From contig NZ_CP111079.1 in assembly GCF_026278245.1 (NCBI RefSeq), positions 3,164,501 to 3,228,500 of the forward strand: a DNA stretch of 64,000 nucleotides, read 5' to 3'. Both the position numbers and the translations under genes were made by a program. This stretch comes from Pontibacter kalidii (GTDB taxonomy: Bacteria; Bacteroidota; Bacteroidia; Cytophagales; Hymenobacteraceae). Positions 18,322 to 28,060 of this stretch are shown here, one piece after another (position 1 is the first letter of the stretch; every line of letters starts with the position of its first letter). The notes beneath the pieces are model-generated. The model was not told the DNA's origin. It did no database searches and worked only from the letters and a program-made list of their open reading frames with translations.

Positions 18322-20053
18322 CGGAGGAAGTATTTTTGGGCCATTCCGTTTCAATTCCCTGCGACCGGATAAAATCCTGAAACTCGGCTAGCAATGCCTT
18401 GTCCTCCCTTACTTTTCTGGGGATCACATTTTTACTGCGCGCAAACGGGATGAGCATGCCCACCGATTCCCCAATGTTCCACTCTACCGGGTGGAGGCGG
18501 AAACAGCCGTTGGTAATGTGGGTGGTACCGATGTTCTTATTAGCCGGCAGCAGGTTCTCCATCCTTACCGGTAGCAGCGCCCCTAGCGGAATCTGGAAGG
18601 GCAGCGAAGCAAAGTCCACATAGTTGACTTTATCGGAGGTGGGGTGCAGGTCGATGTGGTAATAGCCTGTGCCCACGCTATCGTAAAAGGAAGCGGAGGT
18701 GGTGCCGTTCTTTTTACCGGCTACTTTCAGCCTGTTCTCTTTGCCTACGTGCTCCTCCAGCACCGTAAAGACAGCTTTGATTCTTCTGGACTCCCGGATG
18801 TAGGGGTACTTTGCCATACCGTCTTCGGTGCCCATGATGTCTTTGCGCAGGCGCAGGCCTGGCCAACCCTTGCCCCCATCCGGGCGGGGCGCCTCTGTCT
18901 GCAGCCAGTACAACAGCGACAGGCTCAGCTGCTTGGCGGCATCCACGTGTTTGTTGAAGTCTTTCTCGGAGGCCCCGATCAGGTCGCCCAGCATGTAGTC
19001 GTTCTGCGGCCAGTTGACAATGGTGATGTCTCCGGCGTAGGTGCCTTCCTTGAAATTGTTCTTGTTGATGATCTTGCGGTAGTTCCACAGGTTGAGCATA
19101 TCCCCTGTCTTAAGTCCTTCGGGATGAAAGCCCAGGTTCTTCGGCTTCAGGGTACGTGGGTCTGAATAGTGCAGGGCCAGCAGCTTACCGGCCCAGGCTG
19201 GCTGCAGGTCCGGAATGTGGTTGCTCCAGAAATCATAGTCGCGGGGTTTCTCGATCACATGGTTCTCGCCCGGCACGTAATCCATCGCAAAGCAAACCGT
19301 AAATGCCTGGTTGCTGTTGGGGTTTGCCTTGTCCGGCGCATGAAGCTCACGTGTCTCCTTTCTGGACTCTGTCCCGGTCACGAATTCGGTTCCGGTTAAA
19401 GGCAGCAGTTCTCCCAGCTCGGTGGCGTCTACAAAGTATGGCGCCTTCAGCGTGGTGGTTTTGCCCGTACGCAGGCTCTTGGCGGTGAGCTCGCTTACCT
19501 TGTTTCCGCTTGCTTTGGCGTCAGAGATTTTATGTTCCAGCAGCAGCACCAGTTTGCCGGAACTGATGTAAGGCGCTATCATGTCGTTGAACACGGCTAC
19601 GGCTACGCGTGGCTCGTGGCAAAGCCTCGACACGGCACCATCTCCGGGGTTGAGCAGCGGATTGTTTTTGGCCTGCTCAGTGAGTGGGTAATGGCGTTTG
19701 TAGTACTCCCGGATAGCATTTCTAAAGTCACGGTAAAACTGAGTCGCACCATGCGACTCTATCCACTGGTGCTCATCGGGTGGTACTCCCTGGCTGGAAA
19801 GCTGCCCTCCAATCCAATCGGTTTCCTCGGTGAGCACGACCGTCTGGTTGTTGCGGAGCGAGGCCATGGCGGCGGCAAAACCGCCCAGTCCGCCACCGGC
19901 CACCACCACATCTGCCGTCAGGGTTTCATCGCCATTTGGCTCGATCACCTTTTTTACCTCTGCCAGTGCTTTCTCCGGGAAAACAGCCAAAGAGGCCGCG
20001 GCCACAGCGCCTCCAGTAGCGGTAAGAAGCTCAATAAAGTTTCTGCGTTTCAT
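18311..20053 (-). CDS. FAD-dependent oxidoreductase (FAD_oxidored family), exported
   Basis: A 580-residue protein with an N-terminal MKRRNFIELLTATGGAVAAA signal of Tat style. The dinucleotide-binding motif is DVVVAGGGLGGFAAAMAS (about residues 49-66), followed by TEETDWIGGQLSSQGVPPDE (about 75-94), which is typical of the FAD_oxidored group. Members are annotated in Bacteroidetes glycan loci, but few have a proven reaction. Dehydrogenation of a sugar hydroxyl is a reasonable guess. It lies between SusD2 and the PQQ dehydrogenase-cytochrome c gene, so both may belong to an oxidative periplasmic route. Confidence 0.87.
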   Translation of the reverse strand: MKRRNFIELLTATGGAVAAASLAVFPEKALAEVKKVIEPNGDETLTADVVVAGGGLGGFAAAMASLRNNQTVVLTEETDWIGGQLSSQGVPPDEHQWIESHGATQFYRDFRNAIREYYKRHYPLTEQAKNNPLLNPGDGAVSRLCHEPRVAVAVFNDMIAPYISSGKLVLLLEHKISDAKASGNKVSELTAKSLRTGKTTTLKAPYFVDATELGELLPLTGTEFVTGTESRKETRELHAPDKANPNSNQAFTVCFAMDYVPGENHVIEKPRDYDFWSNHIPDLQPAWAGKLLALHYSDPRTLKPKNLGFHPEGLKTGDMLNLWNYRKIINKNNFKEGTYAGDITIVNWPQNDYMLGDLIGASEKDFNKHVDAAKQLSLSLLYWLQTEAPRPDGGKGWPGLRLRKDIMGTEDGMAKYPYIRESRRIKAVFTVLEEHVGKENRLKVAGKKNGTTSASFYDSVGTGYYHIDLHPTSDKVNYVDFASLPFQIPLGALLPVRMENLLPANKNIGTTHITNGCFRLHPVEWNIGESVGMLIPFARSKNVIPRKVREDKALLAEFQDFIRSQGIETEWPKNTSSDEA

Positions 20054-20105
20054 GTTATAACCTTAAATCCTCCGAAAGGAGTACATCTACAAATAAAAAC
20101 ACAGA

Positions 20106-20136
20106 CGACCTGCTCGGGCCGAAGCCCGGCAGATCG
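20106..20136. terminator. Imperfect hairpin between SusD2 and the FAD-oxidoreductase
   Basis: The segment CGACCTGCTCGGGC (20106-20119) can pair with GCCCGGCAGATCG (20124-20136) with one bulge and a CGAA loop. It lies in the 97-bp gap after the susD-like stop and could reduce transcription into the downstream enzyme genes. Confidence 0.4.
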
Positions 20137-20150
20137 TTGTGCAACCAATT

Positions 20151-21845
20151 CTACCAACCGTTATTCTGCGTGAGCTTAGAATTTATATCTCGCTCTGCCT
20201 GCGGCACAGGCAGTAACATCAGCTTAGGATCCCAGAAGCGTGTTTCGCGGGTGTAGCGCTGATCAAGCTGCCCGCTGTAGTCCGGTATGCTGTTCAGATC
20301 ATGCTCTGGTGTCGTCTTGAAATTCGGAACCGGCGGCAAATCAGTGCCGGATTTGGAGATTCCCACCACTTTGCCCGGCATCACCAGATCCGCTATGTCC
20401 CAGCGACGAATATCAAACCACCGGAAGCCTTCCACAGCCAACTCTACAGTGCGCTCTCTTCGGATCAGCTCGCGAAGCTCATTCTGATCGTTTTGGATTT
20501 CTACCGGTACAGGCGGCTGCTTGGCCCTGCTCCTCAACTGGTTGATGGCCTCGATGGTTGCCTCATCAATGGTGTTAGACTCGATGGAGGCCTCCGCATA
20601 CGTCAACAGGATTTCGGCATAGCGCATCAGAATAAAGCTCACCCGCGACTGAAAGGCATTCTCATCCGTCATGGTATACTTCGACCACAGGTATCCTACC
20701 CCACTTTTGGCAGGACCAAACGGGTTGTCAAAGTCTGCGTTAGACTTCACCATCCAGCTGCCATCCGCGTTGCGGAAAGAGGTCGTATTGTTGTAGATGT
20801 CAAAGACAAAGGTCACTAGGTTCATGGACACAGTGTCGCCCGGCATCGCTACGGTATACTTTAGCCTGAGGTCTCTGTTTTCCCGGGGCTTCTGAGGGTC
20901 GTATACTTCCGATTCGTCAATACGCTTTCCGTCTTTTGCCTCAAACGCGTCTACCAGGCGCTGTGACGGGAACCTTCCGGACTGCCCGCCCGAAGCGCGG
21001 GCGGCATTACCCAATGGCAGGTTCGTTCTGGACGACACCTCCGCGTCTGTGTACAGTATCTCGAACATGATCTCTCCACCGGCATTCGGCTTTTGTCCGC
21101 TGCGCGTAAACAGGTCCTGGAATTTCGGGTTAAGCTGAAGACCTGCATCGTCGATCACTTCTTTGGCAGCCGCTTTGGCAAGGGTATACTCCTTGTTGTA
21201 AAGGGCAGTGCGCGCCTTTAAGCCCATAGCCACAGCCCTGCTGACACGGCCCCGCTCTGTAGGTGCCCAGTCAAGCATGGACCCGGCTTCATCCAGCTCC
21301 TTGTAAATAAAAGCGATGATTTCGGCCTTCGGCGTGCGCACCTGCGTTTTGAACTCTTCTGTGGTCAGCGTCTTGGTGATCAAAGGAGCGTCTCCGAACA
21401 TGAATGCCAGGTAATGGTAGGCCCATGCCCGCAAAATTCTCGTCTCGGCCTGCATGCGGTTATAGGCAGCTACAGGGATTTTATTTTTGTGGGGCTCCAT
21501 GCCATCGAGTATCGTATTGGCACGCTGGATGGTGACGTAGGCGTTTCTCCACAAATTGGCCGGATGCGAGTTATAGGTATCGAAGGTGCCCTCGCCCAGG
21601 TCGTTTGCCCGCAGGATGGCGATATCGGCCCATGCGTCGGTAGCCGATTGGTAAGGCACTAAGCCGTAGTCCCAGTTTACAGACCGGTACAAGGCATTCA
21701 GCGATACATTCACCGCATTTTCATTATTCAGGAAAGTACCTTGTGCAGGAGAGTCCAGGGGCTCTTTCTCCAGGAAGCTTTCACACCCGCTCATGAAAGT
21801 TAAGGAAGCGCACAGCCCTGCTATGTATAGAAATTTATTCTTCAT
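20151..21845 (-). CDS. RagB/SusD family nutrient-binding lipoprotein (SusD2)
   Basis: A 564-residue lipoprotein, MKNKFLYIAGLCASLTFMSG with lipobox Cys21. SusD landmarks include NNENAVNVSLNALYRSVNW, ETRILRAWAYHYLAFMFGDA (about residues 131-150), GRVSRAVAMGLKARTALYNK (about 198), FILMRYAEILLTYAEASIES and RRERTVELAVEGFRWFDIRR near the C-terminus. It pairs with SusC2 five base pairs upstream. It is only distantly similar to SusD1 in these segments, so the two pairs are likely to bind different ligands. Confidence 0.95.
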   Translation of the reverse strand: MKNKFLYIAGLCASLTFMSGCESFLEKEPLDSPAQGTFLNNENAVNVSLNALYRSVNWDYGLVPYQSATDAWADIAILRANDLGEGTFDTYNSHPANLWRNAYVTIQRANTILDGMEPHKNKIPVAAYNRMQAETRILRAWAYHYLAFMFGDAPLITKTLTTEEFKTQVRTPKAEIIAFIYKELDEAGSMLDWAPTERGRVSRAVAMGLKARTALYNKEYTLAKAAAKEVIDDAGLQLNPKFQDLFTRSGQKPNAGGEIMFEILYTDAEVSSRTNLPLGNAARASGGQSGRFPSQRLVDAFEAKDGKRIDESEVYDPQKPRENRDLRLKYTVAMPGDTVSMNLVTFVFDIYNNTTSFRNADGSWMVKSNADFDNPFGPAKSGVGYLWSKYTMTDENAFQSRVSFILMRYAEILLTYAEASIESNTIDEATIEAINQLRSRAKQPPVPVEIQNDQNELRELIRRERTVELAVEGFRWFDIRRWDIADLVMPGKVVGISKSGTDLPPVPNFKTTPEHDLNSIPDYSGQLDQRYTRETRFWDPKLMLLPVPQAERDINSKLTQNNGW

Positions 21846-21850
21846 CTTTC

Positions 21851-24800
21851 TTAAAAGCTTAGGTTAAATCCGGTAGTATAAGTCGTCATGATGGGATAGA
21901 ACTCGCCGCCTGTGTCTCTTTGCTCAGGATCGAACCCTGGGAAGTAGTTGCTCCAGGTAAACAGGTTCTGTCCACTAACATAGAATCTGGCTGAGCCCAC
22001 TTTGATCTTGTCGGTCAGGGATTTGGGAATCGTATAGCCGAGCACCACATTCTTTAATCTCAGGAAGGAGCTTTCCCGCATCCAGAAAGAGGAGGTGACA
22101 TAGTTATTGGTGATGCTGTTGGCAGTCAGGCGCGGGAAGGCAGCATCTCTGTTTTCAGGCGTCCAGTAATCTTTCTGGTGCTCATAGATACTGCCCTGGA
22201 AGCTTGCCGAGTAGAAAGGCTGCGTACCAGTGCCTGACAAGTAGTTGTCCATTTTGCCTACCCCCTGGAAGAAAGCCGTTACATCGAAGCCTTTATACTG
22301 GGCCGAAAGGTTCAGGCTATACTCGTAGCGCGGAAAGTAGTTACCCAGCACCGCGCGGTCGTTGGCATCAATTTTATCGTCTCCGTTAATATCCCTGTAG
22401 CGGATATCGCCTGGCTTGGTGTTGGCATAATGGAGCGGTGCACTGGCTATCTCGTCCTCTGACTGGAACAGGCCTTCGGCGATGTAGCCATAGTAGGAGT
22501 TATAAGCGTAGCCTTCTTTCGTGATGCGTGAACCCGCAATATACTCGCGCCCTCCCAGATCGACGATCTCGTTCTTCACGTCAGACACATTACCGGTTAC
22601 CTGGTAGGTGAGATCACCTACCGCATCTTTCCAGCCCAGGCTCAGTTCCCAGCCTTTATTCGTCATCTTACCAAGGTTCACATAAGGGGCGTTGAGACCT
22701 ACATAGGCAGGAATAAGGTCCAGCTGCAGCATGTTATCAATGTCGCGCTTAAAAAAATCGGCCGTAACACTCAGGCGGTTGTTAAGTAGAGCCAGGTCAA
22801 GACCAGCATCCAGAATGATCGATCTTTCCCACTGTATGTTCGGGTTGGCGGCTGTCGTAAGCGCATACCCGCTGTTGATGGCGTTGTTGAAGTAGTAGTT
22901 GTAGGGAGTACCTTTTGCATAGGAAGTATACGTTGGGTAGTAGGAACCTACGTTCTGGTTACCCAGGGCTCCGTAGGATACCCGCAGCTTCGCCTCGTTC
23001 ACCACGTTCGATATGTTATCCCAGAAACTTTCGTTAGAGATTCTCCAACCGGCAGACACCGACGGGAACAGCTCCCACCAATTCTCTTTGATAAATCTCG
23101 ACGAAGCATCAAAGCGGCCATTCAGTTCCAGCAGGTATCTTTCGTCGTAGTCGTAGTTAATGCGGCTATATACGGAAGCCATGCTGAACTCATACTCTCC
23201 ACCCCCTAACGACTGCCCGGTTGCGTCCCCGGCACTCAGGTATGGGAAGTCCTCCGAAATCAGGTTTTGCCGAAAGGCATCGATGTTGCTGGCAGAGAAG
23301 CTTTCTGCGCTAAAGCCTGTCAGCAGCTTCACATTATGGCTTCCCAGTGCTTTAGAATAGGTACCCTGGAGCCTTACAAGGTCCCGCTGCGACTCATCGA
23401 AGTTGTCAAAGATGGCATTGAAGTTAGGCCACGGGCGGGCAAAATCCAGCTTGTTGTTAGCCAGGTCGGGCACATAGATGTCATACTGCCCCTGCAGCCT
23501 GCGGTTGCGGCTCGTGGCACGGTTGGAGCTGTAGTTAGCGAGTAACTCTAGGTCATCAATGGGCCTGTAGGTAAGGGTTCCGCTGATGATCCGGCTGTTC
23601 GTGATATACTTGTCAAATCCGCCGTCTTCGGCCTGTGCGGCCGGGTTGGAGTTAGACCAGCCCTCTCCCCACTCGCCGGTATCAAAACGGCCCGGAGCAG
23701 TGGCCGGCATGCCCAGCATGTAGCGGATGATAGCCGTTGGGGAGGAGTTGCCTGGCCAGGTTCGTTCCGAATTATTGAGCACCAGGTCCATCGATGCTGT
23801 CAGCCTTTTGCTCAGCGACACGTCTGTGTTGAAGCGAAGGTCTGTTCGCTTGAAACCCGTGTTGGCTGTTAAGCCGTTCTGGTCCAGGTACCCGCCGGAA
23901 GCAAAAACCTTGATCTTCTCGGTACCGGCGGAAACGTTGATGTTATGGTTATGCATCAGGCCGTTATTGGTCAGCACCAGGTCTTTCCAATCGGTGTTGA
24001 ACCTGGCGAAGTTATCCGGCCCCAGGCGCTCATACTCTTCAATTTGCTTTGTAAAAGCCGCCGGAAGGCCGCTGTTCACTTGGGCCACATCCCATAGTTT
24101 CATGTGGTCCAGAGCGTTTACTTTCTCCGGCAGATCGGTCGGCTGCTGCACTGCCACATACGAGCTCAGGTTTACCTTCACGCCCTCACTGCCACGCTTC
24201 GTAGTGATCAGGATCACCCCGTTCGCTGCCCTGGAACCATAAATAGCGGAGGCAGCGGCGTCTTTGAGCACAGATATACTTTCAATGCTGTTTGGGTCCA
24301 CTGCGTCCAGGCTCATCTCCACGTTGTCTACCAGGATCAGGGGGTTAGAACCCGCATTGATCGAGCCAACGCCCCGGATGCTGATCCCGCCGCCGTCTCC
24401 CCCCGGCACACCCGACTGCTGCCGGACACTAACGCCGGGTGCAGTTCCCTGCAAGGCCAGCGAGGTAGAACCTACCTGGCGCTTGGTGAGTTCCTTGCCT
24501 TCCACCACGGCCACCGAACCCGTGAGGTTCACTTTCTTCTGGGTGCCGTAGCCTACTACAACTACTTCATTGAGCTTGTTGTCGGCCTCCGTCATAACCA
24601 CGTTCAGTTCCGAAGCTCCTGTTACGGCCACCTCTTTATTGGCAAAGCCGATGTAGCTAAACACCAGTACATCGCCTTGTTTAGCCTGCGGCAAGGAGAA
24701 CTGCCCGTCTGTATTCGTGGAGGTTCCTTTGTCAGTGCCTTTCACCACAACGGTCACGCCCGGCAGTGGCACCCCTTTGCTATCCTGGACCTTGCCTTTT

Positions 24801-24904
24801 ACGGCCTGCCCCTGCCCGAAGGCAGCGGGCTGCAGCACAGCCATGCATAGAAAAAGAAGCCAGCAGTAGTGCCATCTTTTTCCGGTTAGTATAAGTCTCA
24901 TCAT
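21851..24904 (-). CDS. SusC/RagA family TonB-linked outer-membrane protein (SusC2)
   Basis: A 1017-residue transporter with a signal peptide, a carboxypeptidase-like domain (GVPLPGVTVVVKGTDKGTST, about residues 44-63), the SusC linker NEVVVVGYGTQKKVNLTGSV (about 113-132), a plug (SIRGVGSINAGSNPLILVDN) and a TonB barrel ending TTGFNLSF. It is the partner of SusD2. Only 74 bp separate it from the MFS permease stop upstream, so the permease, SusC2 and SusD2 may share a transcript. Confidence 0.96.
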   Translation of the reverse strand: MMRLILTGKRWHYCWLLFLCMAVLQPAAFGQGQAVKGKVQDSKGVPLPGVTVVVKGTDKGTSTNTDGQFSLPQAKQGDVLVFSYIGFANKEVAVTGASELNVVMTEADNKLNEVVVVGYGTQKKVNLTGSVAVVEGKELTKRQVGSTSLALQGTAPGVSVRQQSGVPGGDGGGISIRGVGSINAGSNPLILVDNVEMSLDAVDPNSIESISVLKDAAASAIYGSRAANGVILITTKRGSEGVKVNLSSYVAVQQPTDLPEKVNALDHMKLWDVAQVNSGLPAAFTKQIEEYERLGPDNFARFNTDWKDLVLTNNGLMHNHNINVSAGTEKIKVFASGGYLDQNGLTANTGFKRTDLRFNTDVSLSKRLTASMDLVLNNSERTWPGNSSPTAIIRYMLGMPATAPGRFDTGEWGEGWSNSNPAAQAEDGGFDKYITNSRIISGTLTYRPIDDLELLANYSSNRATSRNRRLQGQYDIYVPDLANNKLDFARPWPNFNAIFDNFDESQRDLVRLQGTYSKALGSHNVKLLTGFSAESFSASNIDAFRQNLISEDFPYLSAGDATGQSLGGGEYEFSMASVYSRINYDYDERYLLELNGRFDASSRFIKENWWELFPSVSAGWRISNESFWDNISNVVNEAKLRVSYGALGNQNVGSYYPTYTSYAKGTPYNYYFNNAINSGYALTTAANPNIQWERSIILDAGLDLALLNNRLSVTADFFKRDIDNMLQLDLIPAYVGLNAPYVNLGKMTNKGWELSLGWKDAVGDLTYQVTGNVSDVKNEIVDLGGREYIAGSRITKEGYAYNSYYGYIAEGLFQSEDEIASAPLHYANTKPGDIRYRDINGDDKIDANDRAVLGNYFPRYEYSLNLSAQYKGFDVTAFFQGVGKMDNYLSGTGTQPFYSASFQGSIYEHQKDYWTPENRDAAFPRLTANSITNNYVTSSFWMRESSFLRLKNVVLGYTIPKSLTDKIKVGSARFYVSGQNLFTWSNYFPGFDPEQRDTGGEFYPIMTTYTTGFNLSF

Positions 24905-24978
24905 AAAGATTTTGTTAGCAGGTGAGTTATTTGGTTTATGTTAGATTCTAACTAAAAAGCACCGTCATCAAATCCTCC

Positions 24979-26220
24979 TTAAAGGCTTTGGCGCCGATAT
25001 CCGTTCACGCCATAAAACAAGATGTAGAGATAGCACCCCAGCGGCAGCATAAAGGATATGAGCCAAGTGTAATGGTCTATCAGAAAGCCTTGTGAAAAGG
25101 AGATAATCGCTCCCCCCACGATAGCGGTTGATAGAATACCGGAGGCCTTGGTCGTATACTTCCCTAACCCCTCTACCGACAGGGAGAAAATGGTGGCAAA
25201 CATGATAGAGTTACACAAGCCGACCGCAATCATAGACCACACGGCCAGGTTGCCTGTTGAGCTTACAGACAGAATAATAAGAAGTATGGCTGTGATCGCG
25301 CTGGCAGAAAGTACTACCTGCGCCCTGACTGTTTTCAAGATCAGCGAACCTAGCAAGCGCCCTACCAGCATACCACCCCAGTAAAAGGCAACATAGCTGT
25401 TCGCCTGCTCTTCCGTAATGGTGAGCGTGTCAGCAATGTAGTTGGTCAAAAAAGTTCCGATGGACACTTCTGCCCCCACATAGCAGAAGATGGCCCACAC
25501 TCCTAGCTTGAGGTTACGGAAAGAAAAAATACTTCTTCCTTCATCTGAGAGCACTTCTGATTTTGCCTCAGCCCTAATGGTTGGCAGATGTAACCTTGAA
25601 ACGACAAGAGCTATGACAACCAATAAGGCTGCTATTCCCAAGTAAGGGTATTTCACGGCATCGCTTGAGGCACCTGCTTCCTGTAAACCTGAGAGGATAA
25701 AGCTGGCTCCGAAGAGCGGCGCGACCGTAGTGCCGACAGACCCTACCCCCTGGATCAAGGTAAGCCGGGAGGAGGCGGTTCGCGCCGGCCCTAACACGGT
25801 AATGTAGGGGTTAGCCGCTACCTGCAGCAATACAATGCCAATGGCCACGACAAACAGCGCCGCCAGAAACAGGTAATACTGGTGCATAATGGCGGCCGGG
25901 AAGAAAAGCATGGCTCCCAAAGCCGCTATTGAAAAGCCCAGTACCATTCCTTTTTTATACCCTACCCGTTCCACAATTCTACCTGCCGGGATGGACATCA
26001 CCCCATAGGTCAGGAAGAAGTAGAACTGCACTAAGGAGGATTGGCTGTAGGTTAAGGTAAAACCTTCTTTGAAGAAAGGAACCAGCGTATCGTTGAGACA
26101 GGTAATGAAACCCATCATAAAATAAAGGATAGCCAGCGAAACCAAGGCCGGCGTATAGTTCACCTTAACGCCTTTGGACTCTTCCTCTAAAACGACTTGC
26201 TGAACAGGTGCGTTGGCCAT
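24979..26220 (-). CDS. MFS sugar permease, FucP-like
   Basis: A 413-residue 12-TM major facilitator. The opening LAILYFMMGFITCLNDTLVP and YGVMSIPAGRIVERVGYKKG (about residues 75-94) are the hallmarks of the FucP/GlcP/NagP group of proton-coupled sugar symporters. It should carry the sugar released in the periplasm across the inner membrane. Its start is 1 bp from the stop of the AGE epimerase, so the two are co-transcribed. That suggests the transported sugar is an aminosugar, mannose-type or related aldose acted on by AGE enzymes. Confidence 0.9.
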   Translation of the reverse strand: MANAPVQQVVLEEESKGVKVNYTPALVSLAILYFMMGFITCLNDTLVPFFKEGFTLTYSQSSLVQFYFFLTYGVMSIPAGRIVERVGYKKGMVLGFSIAALGAMLFFPAAIMHQYYLFLAALFVVAIGIVLLQVAANPYITVLGPARTASSRLTLIQGVGSVGTTVAPLFGASFILSGLQEAGASSDAVKYPYLGIAALLVVIALVVSRLHLPTIRAEAKSEVLSDEGRSIFSFRNLKLGVWAIFCYVGAEVSIGTFLTNYIADTLTITEEQANSYVAFYWGGMLVGRLLGSLILKTVRAQVVLSASAITAILLIILSVSSTGNLAVWSMIAVGLCNSIMFATIFSLSVEGLGKYTTKASGILSTAIVGGAIISFSQGFLIDHYTWLISFMLPLGCYLYILFYGVNGYRRQSL

Positions 26221-26221
26221 A

Positions 26222-27427
26222 CTATTTCTCTTGTAGGGTTAAACTGGTCTCTTTTTCTAAAATTGCATCCAGGGCCATCCAGCATTGGTACAGCGCGCGG
26301 GGCACGTGGAAACAGCCCTTCCACTTGCCGCCTTTTAGCGTCAGGAGCGGCTTGCCCTCCCGGTTCAGGTACCCGTACCACTCTCCGTCTTCGGGATCAG
26401 GGAAATGCGCCCAGGTATAGGCATGGAGTTTCTCAAACCATTCCCAGCAGCGCTCATCCCCTGTGTGGAGGTAGGCTTTCAGCATGCAAACCAGCGCCTC
26501 GGCATGCACCCACCATAGTTTCTGGTCCCACTCCAGCTGCTGCGTGGGGTGGCCTTTGATGTCTTTAAAGTATAGAATGCCGCTATGCTTCTGATCCCAG
26601 CCATACTCCAGCGCACGCAAGGCTATCTCCTTTGTTCGGTGGATAAGCTGCGGATCCTTTAAGCGCACGGCTTGGTCAGCGATAAACCACATCGCTTCAA
26701 GTATATGGCCCGGGTTTACCACGCGCCCCTCGAATGAATCACAAAAGCTGCCGTCCTGGAATACATTTTCCAGAATCAGGCCGCTTTCCGAATCATAGAA
26801 CACCTCCATGACCTCATGGATGATGTCTCTGGTCAGGGTGTCCACGGTTTCTTTCCCTAACAGGTGCTCCAGCTCCAGCGACAGGTTGCAGAGGATCATG
26901 GGCAGAGAAAAGTTCTTTAGAGATCGGGTACCGGGGTAGGCCTTGCTGTATACTCCTTTGGGGTTATCCCTTCTTTTTAAGATATTATTGAAAGTGGCAA
27001 CCGCGATGTCGGCGTAGATTTGTTCCGGCTTTGCCTTGTAGAGAGCGCCAAACCCAAGAGCAGCAAAGCAGTCGGAGAAGATATTGTAGGGCTGTACCAG
27101 GGGCTGTCCTTCGCGGTTCAGGGAGAAGTACCAGTTGCCCTCCGCGTCTCGCCCGTGCTGGATCAGAAACTCTGCGCCATGCAGGGCCGTATCCAACCAT
27201 TCCTGCTTTTGCTCCACCTTTTCGTACAGCATGGAAAACATCCAGAGCTGGCGCCCCTGCAACCACATAAATTTATCGGTGTCGAATACAGAGCCGGCCT
27301 TATCCAGGCAGGTAAAATAGCCCCCATACTCCTTATCCAGGGAATTCTTTAACCAAAATGGTATAACATCATTCAATAAATTGCTTTTATACAAATGACT
27401 ATACCCCTGCAATTGCTTTGCTTTCAT
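26222..27427 (-). CDS. AGE family epimerase/isomerase
   Basis: The frame is open to 27445, but ATG at 27425-27427 (MKAKQLQGYSHLYKSNLLND) is the likely start, giving 401 residues, normal for N-acylglucosamine 2-epimerase and cellobiose 2-epimerase relatives. Typical (alpha/alpha)6 features are KEYGGYFTCLDKAGSVFDTD, FMWLQGRQLWMFSMLYE, RVVNPGHILEAMWFIADQA and KLWWVHAEALVCMLKAYLHT. These keep the conserved Arg, two His and Glu/Trp positions of the family. The enzyme interconverts epimers at C2. First gene of the long minus-strand array, so a promoter should lie just upstream of 27427. Confidence 0.9.
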   Translation of the reverse strand: MKAKQLQGYSHLYKSNLLNDVIPFWLKNSLDKEYGGYFTCLDKAGSVFDTDKFMWLQGRQLWMFSMLYEKVEQKQEWLDTALHGAEFLIQHGRDAEGNWYFSLNREGQPLVQPYNIFSDCFAALGFGALYKAKPEQIYADIAVATFNNILKRRDNPKGVYSKAYPGTRSLKNFSLPMILCNLSLELEHLLGKETVDTLTRDIIHEVMEVFYDSESGLILENVFQDGSFCDSFEGRVVNPGHILEAMWFIADQAVRLKDPQLIHRTKEIALRALEYGWDQKHSGILYFKDIKGHPTQQLEWDQKLWWVHAEALVCMLKAYLHTGDERCWEWFEKLHAYTWAHFPDPEDGEWYGYLNREGKPLLTLKGGKWKGCFHVPRALYQCWMALDAILEKETSLTLQEK

Positions 27428-28060
27428 ACTTGGAAGTAGTAACATCTATTATTTATATGTTTAACCATTAACATGCTACTCTGCTAGTATAAGAGCATAA
27501 GTGAGCAAGGCGATGTGCTAGCACAGGCTTGCGCATCGTGGCAAATAAATCCAAACGGGAACTATATAATCTTAATAAGTATGCTACTTCAATCCTTTAG
27601 CAGCAACAGCCGGATGTAGGTGATCCGGTTTTCCTATTGGCGCTTGGTTACTGCAAAAGAGTATACTTCCTCAGAGACTCTGATCTTCTCACAGTCAGAC
27701 TTTTCCGGCAATAAACTACTTGGTAAGAGAAAGTATAAAAACAAAGCTATTTCTGAGTACCGAACCACTTCACCGAAGCAGACCAGTCATAAGCTATGAT
27801 TCAAGAGGAAGTTCTTATTGTAACGCCAGCAACCGCATCAGCCAACTACACGTGGAGTGTATCAATAAGAAGGGTGTTATGTAGATGTTATACGTAAGTA
27901 ATGATTAAATATATTAATTTTATTTATTTAAATGCAATACTTTTTTAATTTTTTTTATCAAGATGCCATATTTCACCTGCTTTGAAAGAAAATACTCTGA
28001 AAATTGCCTGAAAGGCTTAATAAGTCATACATAAATAGTACTCTCGTGTAATGTATCCTA
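27428..28060. promoter_or_regulatory. Long intergenic region upstream of the AGE-MFS-SusC2 array
   Basis: No coding sequence is convincing in these 633 bp. The half nearer 27900-28000 is very AT-rich. A weak inverted repeat (GCGATGTGC at about 27510 with GCGCATCG near 27531) lies about 90 bp upstream of the AGE start and could be an operator. The region should contain the main promoter for the minus-strand array and the 3' end of the M20 gene's transcript. Confidence 0.4.
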